This document shows positions 7,729-14,235 of a DNA stretch of 32,064 bases, piece after piece. Within the stretch, counting starts at the first letter, position 1, and each line of letters begins with the position of its first letter. Made by a program: the position numbers and the translations under genes. Source of the stretch: Lachnospiraceae bacterium (GTDB lineage: Bacteria; Bacillota; Clostridia; Lachnospirales; Lachnospiraceae); NCBI GenBank assembly GCA_022764445.1, contig JALERT010000095.1, forward strand, positions 1 to 32,064, written 5' to 3'. Under the pieces are notes generated by a model that saw nothing but the letters and a program-made list of their open reading frames with translations, was not told where the DNA came from and did no database searches.

Positions 7729-9132
7729 TTATCTGTCATCTATTTCTTTAAAATCTTTATGCACTCCAACGAACTTATAAGCAGGACGGATAATTTTACC
7801 CTTATTGACAAGTTCTTCAAGTCTGTGGGCACTCCATCCTGAAATTCTTGAAATAGCAAATAATGGAGTGAATAACTCCTGAGGTATTCCAAGCATTGTA
7901 TATATAAATCCACTGTAGAAGTCAACATTGGCACATACCGGCTTTAAAACATGACTTCTATGCATAAGAAGATCTGCTGAAATTTTCTCAACTGTATCAT
8001 AAAGTCTGTATTCGTCTTCCACGCCTTTTTCTTTGGCAAGTTTTTCAGCGTATCCTTTAAGAATCTTCTCTCTCGGATCAGAAAGTGTATAAACGGCATG
8101 ACCCATACCATATATAAGTCCTGAACCGTCAAATGCCTCCTTATTAAGAATCTTCTGCAAATAATTCCTAATCTGATCATCATCAGTAACATCCTCAACA
8201 TTTTCGTGAAGATCCTTAAACATCTGCTGTACTTTAAGATTAGCTCCACCATGACGTGGTCCCTTAAGTGATGCAATTGATGCAGCTACTGCGGAATAAG
8301 TATCTGTTCCTGATGAAGTTACAACATGGTTGGTAAATGTAGAATTATTACCACCACCATGCTCTGCATGAAGAACGAGAGCAGCATCAAGTACTCTTGC
8401 TTCAAGCTCTGTATATTTTCCATCCGGTCTCAACATAAGAAGTATATTCTCAGCCGTAGAAAGACCTGAAACTGGTGGTTTGATTACAAGACTGTCATTA
8501 AATTTAAAGTGACGGTACGCATGATAATTATATACAGCTATAAGCGGCAGTTTAGCAATAAGCTGCAGTGACTGGCGAAGTACATTTGATACTGATATAT
8601 CATCAGGATTAGCATCATATGAATAAAGTGTAAGAACACTCTTCTGAAGACCATTCATCAGATTGGCACTTGGTGCTTTCATTATTACATCCCTTACAAA
8701 TGGTCCTGATAACTCCTGAAGACTGTCGAGTGTTTCTATAAATACTTTTAACTGAGATTTTGTAGGAAGTTCACCAAAAAGGAGAAGATATGTAGCCTCT
8801 TCAAAAGCATATTTCTTATCTATGCCTGTTCCTACTAAATTTTTAACATCATATCCCTGATAAAAAAGTTTACCCTCTGCCGGCTCTTTTACACCATTTA
8901 CAAATTCATAGCCCGTTACATCTGATATTTCGGTAAGACCTGTAAGCACACCCTTACCTGTACTGTCACGAAGACCACGTTTTACATCATATTCCTGATA
9001 TAAATTCAAATCAATTGCACCCGACACCATACAATTTTCAACTAACTCATCAAACTCAGCTTCAAGCGGTTTACTTAATGCCATCATAGATTCATTTATC
9101 ATAGCCTCATTACTCATAGCTTCATTACTCAT
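7729..9132 (-). CDS. gltA: Citrate synthase (Si type)
   Basis: 467 residues from the ATG at 9132, chosen because GGAGG lies six bases upstream; an ATG eight codons earlier lies in front of that site. The enzyme condenses oxaloacetate and acetyl-CoA to citrate. Visible motifs include HAEHGGGNNSTF, LKGPRHGGANLKV, IYGMGHAVYTLSDPRE, and near the C-terminus RISGWSAHRLEEL followed by IRPAYKFVG. These cover the substrate-binding histidines and arginines of the family. The protein is somewhat longer than the usual 370-430 residues because of an N-terminal extension that begins with three near-copies of a five-residue unit (SNEAM, SNEAM, INESM). Since putP follows at 18 bases, the pair may link glutamate/proline metabolism, but that is inference. 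A 2-methylcitrate synthase activity cannot be excluded. Confidence 0.93.
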   Translation of the reverse strand: MSNEAMSNEAMINESMMALSKPLEAEFDELVENCMVSGAIDLNLYQEYDVKRGLRDSTGKGVLTGLTEISDVTGYEFVNGVKEPAEGKLFYQGYDVKNLVGTGIDKKYAFEEATYLLLFGELPTKSQLKVFIETLDSLQELSGPFVRDVIMKAPSANLMNGLQKSVLTLYSYDANPDDISVSNVLRQSLQLIAKLPLIAVYNYHAYRHFKFNDSLVIKPPVSGLSTAENILLMLRPDGKYTELEARVLDAALVLHAEHGGGNNSTFTNHVVTSSGTDTYSAVAASIASLKGPRHGGANLKVQQMFKDLHENVEDVTDDDQIRNYLQKILNKEAFDGSGLIYGMGHAVYTLSDPREKILKGYAEKLAKEKGVEDEYRLYDTVEKISADLLMHRSHVLKPVCANVDFYSGFIYTMLGIPQELFTPLFAISRISGWSAHRLEELVNKGKIIRPAYKFVGVHKDFKEIDDR

Positions 9133-9179
9133 AGGGCACCTCCATTTATTGTTCAAATTAATACCGTATATGTTATACG

Positions 9180-9208
9180 AGTATAATTGTATTCATGTAT
9201 ACAACGAA
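9180..9208 (-). promoter_or_regulatory. Candidate citrate synthase promoter with palindrome in the spacer
   Basis: On the minus strand TTCGTT (9203-9208) and TATACT (9180-9185) are 17 bases apart. The spacer holds an inverted repeat TTGTAT-6-ATACAA at 9187-9204, a plausible operator for a repressor. The -35 is weak, so the promoter call is tentative. Confidence 0.4.
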
Positions 9209-9281
9209 AAACGATACTATTTTCCAAAAGTTACCCTATTAATATACATCAAAATGCCTGCCATAGTCAAGTTTGATGGAA

Positions 9282-10130
9282 TTATGATACGTTCTTTGAC
9301 CTATATTCAAGTCTTATCTTGTCCGTTAAAAGTGCCATAAATTCAGAATTTGTGGGTTTTCCTTTTCCTGCACATATTGTATTTCCAAATATTTCCTCAA
9401 GGACTTCCATATTTCCTCGTCTCCATGCTACCTCAATAGCATGTCTTATCGTTCTTTCTACACTGCTTGATGTAGTTTTGTACTTTTTGGCTATCGACGG
9501 ATATAAAAACTTCGTTATATAATGAAGCATGTTAGAGTCATAATATGACATTATTATTCCTTCTCTTATGTACTGATATCCCTTAATATGTGCCGGTATC
9601 CCTATCTCTAGCAGTATATTGGTAACATCGACTTCAAGATTTCCTGAATAATTATATTCTGCTCTTGACAGCTGCTTTTTTTCCTGCTTATTGCTTTCCC
9701 TGCTTATATCAAAAAGTTTTTCAGAAGAATAATCATCCTCGTATTCTTCTTTTCTCTCAACAAGCTGATACATTCTTTTAATGAGCATCTTATTAGATAT
9801 TGGTTTCATCATATAATAATCTGCTCCATTCTGTATTGCCTGTTCCACAAGATTCTCCATTCTAAGAGCCGTTTCAATTATAAATATCGGTCTTTTTATC
9901 CCTTCCTGTTTCTTAACATCTTCAAGTATACCAATTCCATCTACCCCTGGCAGAACCATGTCCATTACAACAATATCTGCCTTATTCTGACGTATAGCTG
10001 CAAGTGCTTTACTTCCATCTCCAGTAGAAAGAATGACTTTCATCCCTACTTCTTCCATAATCTTCTTTTTACTTTCTCGATCTTGTACATTGTTATCCGC
10101 AATTATTACACGCAACTCCACGTTATCCAT
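9282..10130 (-). CDS. spo0A: Sporulation master response regulator Spo0A
   Basis: 282 residues from the ATG at 10130 (MDNVELRVII), which has GGGGAGAG just upstream; a longer frame starting at 10151 would include that site. The N-terminal receiver has Asp57 in VVMDMVLPGVDG as phosphoacceptor and a Lys in MMKPIS. The C-terminal DNA-binding domain is diagnostic: IAKKYKTTSSSVERTIRHA, then IEVAWRRGN, then GKPTNSEFMALLTDKIRLE, closely matching Bacillus Spo0A. When phosphorylated by a relay or kinases it controls entry into sporulation and other stationary-phase genes. One oddity is ADNN at residues 11-14, where the usual acidic pair (ADDN) has Asn as its second member. The usual neighbour spoIVB is not upstream; a REC-SARP regulator is. 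Confidence 0.96.
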   Translation of the reverse strand: MDNVELRVIIADNNVQDRESKKKIMEEVGMKVILSTGDGSKALAAIRQNKADIVVMDMVLPGVDGIGILEDVKKQEGIKRPIFIIETALRMENLVEQAIQNGADYYMMKPISNKMLIKRMYQLVERKEEYEDDYSSEKLFDISRESNKQEKKQLSRAEYNYSGNLEVDVTNILLEIGIPAHIKGYQYIREGIIMSYYDSNMLHYITKFLYPSIAKKYKTTSSSVERTIRHAIEVAWRRGNMEVLEEIFGNTICAGKGKPTNSEFMALLTDKIRLEYRSKNVS

Positions 10131-10201
10131 TTTTCTCTCCCCTTCCGCCATATCATGGCAATTTCTTTTTCAAAATAATTTGTTTTTACTTACAATTCTA
10201 C

Positions 10202-10207
10202 ATTATA
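10202..10207 (-). promoter_or_regulatory. Candidate -10 element of spo0A
   Basis: A perfect minus-strand TATAAT lies about 70 bases before the spo0A start codon. I find no convincing -35 at 16-18 bases. The following GTAGAATT resembles a sigma-H -10, but no matching AGGA-type -35 is present, so sigma-H control is not supported. Confidence 0.35.
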
Positions 10208-10301
10208 GAACGTAAAATGGAAAAAAAATGTAAAACAAAGGGAATTGAAATGGAATTTGTTATAATTTTTTACATAAATTTTACATATAAAGACAAATGC
10301 C

Positions 10302-11096
10302 TCATAAATTAATATACTTTTCTAAAAGAGCCATCCTGCTTTCTGCCCAGCTGTATTCAACCATATATTCTCCAATATAACTGTCAGCCGCATTTTTACT
10401 GCCATCAAGGAGATTATAAAGATCGCAGTCGAATTTATCTGTGTCAACTCTTCTTACACCCCTTGACGAAACAAGTATTTCTCCTGCTCCATGGTATTTT
10501 AATTCTTTTTCAAGGGTTTTACCAACCTTACTACAGAGATTTTGAGTCGATACATCATTTGGTCTGTTCTCCCACAATGTACCTATTATCTGATCTGTTG
10601 TAACTGTTCCACCCTGCCTGTCTATTAAAAGAGCCAGGAGTTCTTTAGCCTTGGCACTCTTAAACATTATCGGTTTATCATCTATAAAAAGATCAAAATG
10701 ACCAAATGTTCTTGCAAAAATTCTTTTATTCTTCCTCTTTGACAAAAGTCTTGCCGATTCTACGGCATAACCAAGTTCTTCTGTAGAATATGGTTTTATA
10801 AGATATGCTGCTGCATGAAGTCTTATGGCATCCATTGCATAATCTTCATAACCGGTTATGTATATAAGCATTATATCAGGAATATAGTTTCTTATTTTAT
10901 TTCCTAATAAAATACCATCCGTGTCATCAAGATTAACATCAAGAACTGCAAGATCTATATCATTTTTCTCTATATATCTTAATGCATCGATCCCGTTTCT
11001 AAATGTTGCAACAATCTCTAGTTCAGGAATTTTATCTGCTTCATTTAAAAAAACTTTCACGGCACTTTCTTCATCATCAACAATTATCGTCTTCAT
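10302..11096 (-). CDS. Response regulator, REC plus SARP-type winged-helix domain
   Basis: 264 residues. Residues 1-120 form a complete receiver: acidic pair Asp7/Asp8, phosphoacceptor Asp53 in LAVLDVNLDD, Thr81 and Lys101 in YLIKPYS. From about residue 128 (RIFARTFGHFDLFIDDKPI) the sequence has the SARP/OmpR-like winged-helix arrangement, including KAKELLALLIDRQGGTVT and a helix around RPNDVSTQNLCSKVGK, followed by a short helical tail ending ESRMALLEKYINL that looks like the beginning of a transcriptional activator domain. GGGGGAG precedes the ATG. The gene starts 42 bases after the small LytS-type kinase gene, its probable cognate kinase. Targets are unknown. Confidence 0.88.
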   Translation of the reverse strand: MKTIIVDDEESAVKVFLNEADKIPELEIVATFRNGIDALRYIEKNDIDLAVLDVNLDDTDGILLGNKIRNYIPDIMLIYITGYEDYAMDAIRLHAAAYLIKPYSTEELGYAVESARLLSKRKNKRIFARTFGHFDLFIDDKPIMFKSAKAKELLALLIDRQGGTVTTDQIIGTLWENRPNDVSTQNLCSKVGKTLEKELKYHGAGEILVSSRGVRRVDTDKFDCDLYNLLDGSKNAADSYIGEYMVEYSWAESRMALLEKYINL

Positions 11097-11138
11097 TTAA
11101 ATCTCCCCCTTAATTCAACCTCAAAACCTAATTTAATA

Positions 11139-11762
11139 TTACCCCATAACTGCAGGAATCTTTATCTCAATAGATGTCCCCTGCCTGTTAATACTTTCTA
11201 TATTTAATATGCCCCCACACATATTTTTAATATTTTCTTTGATATAACCAAGAGTTCCAAAACCATTCCCCTGATTTATGTCTTTCTCTTTAAATCCTAC
11301 ACCATCATCACATATCTGTATTACATGATATCTCGATGTTCTCCATGTACTTATAAGAATATTTCCTTTTTTATCAGTGTTCCTAAAGCCATGACGTATC
11401 GCATTTTCACTTAAGAAAATAAGTGTCATTGACGGAATGGTAAAATCAGTATCATTAATTTCATACGATGCCTTAATTCCCGGGTATCTGGACTTTTCTA
11501 AATTTATATATGATTTTAAGTATCTGATTTCTTCGTTGCATGGTACACATCTGCAGCATTTTATCGTCTGGATTCTATAACGCATATATGCACCTATATC
11601 ATTGACAAGTCCACATACTTCTTCCGAATCATAATTTTCAGATATTGCAGCACACTTAATTGAATTAAGTGCATTAAATATAAAATGAGTATTAAGCTTA
11701 TCTAAGTCACTTATATTTTTTTCATCATTCTCTTTTTCATAACATGATTTTATTTCATTCAT
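11139..11762 (-). CDS. Soluble LytS/YehU-type sensor histidine kinase without sensor domain
   Basis: 207 residues. The N-terminal 20 residues are hydrophilic and no membrane segment is present. The phosphorylation motif is LNTHFIFNALNSI with His26, typical of the His_kinase (PF06580) family. The ATPase part shows LSENAIRHGF (N box), CDDGVGF (G1) and GFGTLGYIKENI (G2). Members of this family normally have a multi-helix membrane sensor ahead of the catalytic core, so this is a bare cytosolic core that probably needs a partner for input. A cluster CCRCVPC near residue 92 is cysteine-rich and could be metal- or redox-sensitive; that is speculation. It has its own candidate promoter and is followed by the REC-SARP regulator. 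Confidence 0.86.
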   Translation of the reverse strand: MNEIKSCYEKENDEKNISDLDKLNTHFIFNALNSIKCAAISENYDSEEVCGLVNDIGAYMRYRIQTIKCCRCVPCNEEIRYLKSYINLEKSRYPGIKASYEINDTDFTIPSMTLIFLSENAIRHGFRNTDKKGNILISTWRTSRYHVIQICDDGVGFKEKDINQGNGFGTLGYIKENIKNMCGGILNIESINRQGTSIEIKIPAVMG

Positions 11763-11782
11763 ACTCTCACACCCCTTTTTAT

Positions 11783-11811
11783 ACTCTATTACTGACGTCT
11801 TTTAATGTCAA
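11783..11811 (-). promoter_or_regulatory. Candidate promoter of the kinase/response regulator pair
   Basis: A perfect minus-strand TTGACA (plus TGTCAA 11806-11811) is followed after 17 bases by TAGAGT (11783-11788), a weak -10. The inferred start would be about 15 bases before the kinase ATG. A perfect GACGTC palindrome sits at 11794-11799 inside the spacer. Confidence 0.45.
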
Positions 11812-11848
11812 CTGTATAAAAAAGAATAAACATAGAAAAGGTTATTTA

Positions 11849-11882
11849 TTACAGTATTACAGTTCATACCTTATCTCTGTAA
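11849..11882. repeat. Copy of the dispersed GTTAC/TTCAC intergenic motif
   Basis: TTACAG occurs twice in a row here, then TTCATACC, then CTGTAAC. TTACAG (11857-11862) and CTGTAA (11876-11881) can form a six-base hairpin. It lies between the winged-helix regulator stop and the kinase promoter and resembles the elements near 20402 and 24354. Confidence 0.5.
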
Positions 11883-11885
11883 CAT

Positions 11886-12542
11886 TTATTCTATAAAATA
11901 ACCCTCTCCATATTTATTCTTTATCTGAAGACCATATTTTTTAATTTTCTTCCTAATCTGTTTAATTATTGTATCTAACGATCTTGACTCCTCTCTGTAA
12001 TTACCATTCCATACTTCCTGTATTATTTCTTCTTTTGATATAACCCTGCCATTATATGAGGCTATCAAAGATAGCACAGCGTACTCTTTTGGTGTAAACT
12101 CTGTGCTGTCATCTCCACTTAAAATCACTCTGACCTCATCCTGTATAATATATGAACCGTCTTTTTTTAGGAAGGCTGCCGATATTATACGCCTTGCTAT
12201 AATCCTTATATCACGCTCTCTCCACTGATAATCAAGAACACCTCTGTTAAAAAGTTCAATTTCTTTATCATCATTCGTACAGTCAGATATTATCACAAGA
12301 TTTGCATCCGACTGTAAAATTTCTTTTATACTGAGTTCAGTTGTAATGCCACTGGTTTTACAATATTCATCAAACTCATACTCTGAACATACAACAAGAC
12401 TGTACTTCTTTTTTCTAAGCATTTCTATAGTATCTTCAAGCATTTCTGCAAATACGGATTCTATATTATATTCTTTAAGCACAGCCGCCATTTTGTTACG
12501 CCATGTTATATTATGGTCGCATAATATGATGTATCTGTCCAT
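11886..12542 (-). CDS. OmpR-type winged-helix regulator with degenerate receiver domain
   Basis: 218 residues from the ATG at 12542, preceded by TGGAGAAATTAC; a longer frame begins at 12581. The gene overlaps the end of hydE by 32 bases. Residues 1-120 have the length and hydrophobic pattern of a receiver but not its active site. The strand that normally ends in the phosphoacceptor reads YSLVVCSEYEF, with Ser53 where Asp is expected, and the conserved Lys region reads DYQWRERD. The C-terminal half is a normal winged helix: FTPKEYAVLSLIASYNGRVI, then KEEIIQEVW, then SRSLDTIIKQIRKKI and a GEGYFIE wing. It is probably a DNA-binding protein controlled without phosphorylation. Target and signal are unknown. 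Confidence 0.85.
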   Translation of the reverse strand: MDRYIILCDHNITWRNKMAAVLKEYNIESVFAEMLEDTIEMLRKKKYSLVVCSEYEFDEYCKTSGITTELSIKEILQSDANLVIISDCTNDDKEIELFNRGVLDYQWRERDIRIIARRIISAAFLKKDGSYIIQDEVRVILSGDDSTEFTPKEYAVLSLIASYNGRVISKEEIIQEVWNGNYREESRSLDTIIKQIRKKIKKYGLQIKNKYGEGYFIE

Positions 12543-13608
12543 GTAATTTCTCCACTGTCGGCGGTTTTCTATAGCTGCCACCTGTTTCCATACGCTTATT
12601 TCCGCTTTCTTTTATTATATCATCAAGCATATCAAGATCTTTTTTTTCTTTTCTTCTTCCTGTCTTATAATACGGATAATAATATTCCTTTATCTCTTCA
12701 TTGGTAATACTTGTAAGCATTTCATTTACCCCGGCATCAAGTGCCGATTTTCTGCCATCAGGCATCACCCGGTCAAGAGTTGCTTCAGCTCCTATAAGTG
12801 CTCTTGGAAACATAAGCCTTAGTATCGCAGTTATATAAAGCGTCATATCACCATTGCCGCTTCTTTCATGTTCAAACTTTGTATGTGGTGTAGGGATAAA
12901 TGGCACAACCCTGATTATCTGCGGATCAAGTGTCTTAAGAAATAATATATCTTCAACCACATTATCAACCATCTGATATGGAACTCCAACCATAAATCCA
13001 CTTCCGACTTCATATCCTATCTCTTTAAGCTCCCAAAGTGACTGTTTACGCCTAAGAAGTGACATCTCTAAAGGATGAAGTCTTTTAAAGTGAACTTCAT
13101 CTGCTGTCTCATGCCACAGTGTATACCGTTCTGCCCCTGCCTCAAACCATCTCCTGTATACTTTTGAATTTCTCTCTCCCAGGGAAAGTTCCACTACACA
13201 GTCGTTATATTTTTTCTTTATCTGCTCAATGATATGTGCAATCTTATCCTCTGTGAAGTATATATCGTCACCACTTGTCAGTACAAATGTCCTGACTCCC
13301 TTTTCATATGCTTTATCACAAAAAGAAATAATATCTGACTCATCCATTCTGTATCTTGGGATAAATATATTGTCTCTTCTGAGTCCACAGTAATAGCAGT
13401 TATTTTTACAATAATTGCTAAGTTCTATCTTACCACGTATATATATTTCATTATCATAATATTTCGCTTTAACTTCTTTAGCTTTTTCAAATAAATATTC
13501 TGTTGTTTCTTTATTGCGGTATTTTAATAATTCTGCAAAACCGGAACGAGACAAAGAATTTTCTGTCATAAGTTTATTGACAAGTTCTGTCATGCATTTT
13601 CCCATCAT
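12511..13608 (-). CDS. hydE: [FeFe]-hydrogenase maturation radical SAM enzyme HydE
   Basis: 365 residues. HydE is a radical SAM enzyme that helps build the diiron subcluster of the [FeFe]-hydrogenase H-cluster. The 4Fe-4S/SAM motif is CKNNCYYC with Cys67, Cys71 and Cys74. Further HydE-like stretches are TFVLTSGDD, YTLWHETADEVHFKRLHP, SGFMVGVPYQ, VVPFIPTPHTKF, and a C-terminal ILRLMFPRALIGAEATLDR. The close relative PylB is an alternative, but the pattern and length fit HydE better. The start codon ATGATG overlaps the tetR stop (ATGA) and AGGTGA lies just upstream inside tetR, so translation is probably coupled. No hydrogenase, hydF or hydG gene is in the window, so its setting behind a transporter and repressor is unusual. 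Confidence 0.87.
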   Translation of the reverse strand: MMGKCMTELVNKLMTENSLSRSGFAELLKYRNKETTEYLFEKAKEVKAKYYDNEIYIRGKIELSNYCKNNCYYCGLRRDNIFIPRYRMDESDIISFCDKAYEKGVRTFVLTSGDDIYFTEDKIAHIIEQIKKKYNDCVVELSLGERNSKVYRRWFEAGAERYTLWHETADEVHFKRLHPLEMSLLRRKQSLWELKEIGYEVGSGFMVGVPYQMVDNVVEDILFLKTLDPQIIRVVPFIPTPHTKFEHERSGNGDMTLYITAILRLMFPRALIGAEATLDRVMPDGRKSALDAGVNEMLTSITNEEIKEYYYPYYKTGRRKEKKDLDMLDDIIKESGNKRMETGGSYRKPPTVEKLHGQIHHIMRP

Positions 13609-14213
13609 TTTTCACCTGGTAATATCTCGAACTGCGATATTATCCTTCTTATTGTTTCATAAAGCTCAGGCTTAAGCTCATCAATTTCAACTGGTGATTT
13701 ACTGAGTATTACGTTATAGCAGGTTGAATTAATAAGTTCTACAATCATAAAAACCATGAGTTTTTCCTGTCTGAACTTTCTGCCTGACTCATTTATTATT
13801 TCTTCAAATATATCCATGCAGTTTTTATTATCCCTGCCTGCTATACGTATATTAGAGAAGACCGCCCAGCTAAGATTTTTTGAGATAAATTTAAGGAGTG
13901 CCGGATTTTTCTCAAGCTGCCCTATTATATTATCTGCAATGAATATGACACATTCCTCAAGACTTTTGCAATCTGCTTTATTAAGTTCCTCGTCTGCTAT
14001 TTCAAATATCTTATTACTCTGATACTCTATAAGTCTGTCATGGATATCAAATTTATCTTTGAAATAAAGATAAAATGTTCCCTTTGCCATACTTGCACCT
14101 TTTACAATTTCTGAAATTGATGTATTATTAACACCTTTTTCTGTAAAAAGTTTAAACGCAGAAGCAAACAGTGCCTCCTTTTTCATCTTTTTATTTTCAT
14201 CTATCTTACCCAA
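13605..14213 (-). CDS. TetR family transcriptional repressor
   Basis: 202 residues with a TTG start at 14213, supported by GAGGAG seven bases upstream; the next internal ATG (14186) has no ribosome binding site. Residues 10-60 form the TetR helix-turn-helix: ALFASAFKLFTEKGVNNTSI, then EIVKGASMAKGTFYLYFKDK. The remaining 140 residues are helical and unlike named subfamilies, as expected for a ligand-binding domain. It is the third gene of the run that starts at the MMPL gene, where two TGACC-3-GGTCA palindromes surround the promoter. I infer that it represses this whole unit, including itself. It overlaps hydE by four bases. Confidence 0.9.
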   Translation of the reverse strand: MGKIDENKKMKKEALFASAFKLFTEKGVNNTSISEIVKGASMAKGTFYLYFKDKFDIHDRLIEYQSNKIFEIADEELNKADCKSLEECVIFIADNIIGQLEKNPALLKFISKNLSWAVFSNIRIAGRDNKNCMDIFEEIINESGRKFRQEKLMVFMIVELINSTCYNVILSKSPVEIDELKPELYETIRRIISQFEILPGEK

Positions 14214-14235
14214 TCAGAATCTCCTCTTTCTTAAA

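Noticed and set aside
9248-9278. Possible terminator after spo0A (CATCAAA with TTTGATG)
   Set aside because: The stem is weak and no T-run follows on the minus strand, so it does not meet the criteria for an intrinsic terminator.
10190-10200. Sigma-H-like GTAGAATT upstream of spo0A
   Set aside because: Only the -10 resembles the consensus; no AGGA-type -35 is found at the right distance.
10265-10290. TTTTACATA-type direct repeat upstream of spo0A, similar to the TTTTTACGTATA repeat at 16620-16645
   Set aside because: Both are short, AT-rich and imperfectly alike; similarity at this base composition is likely by chance.
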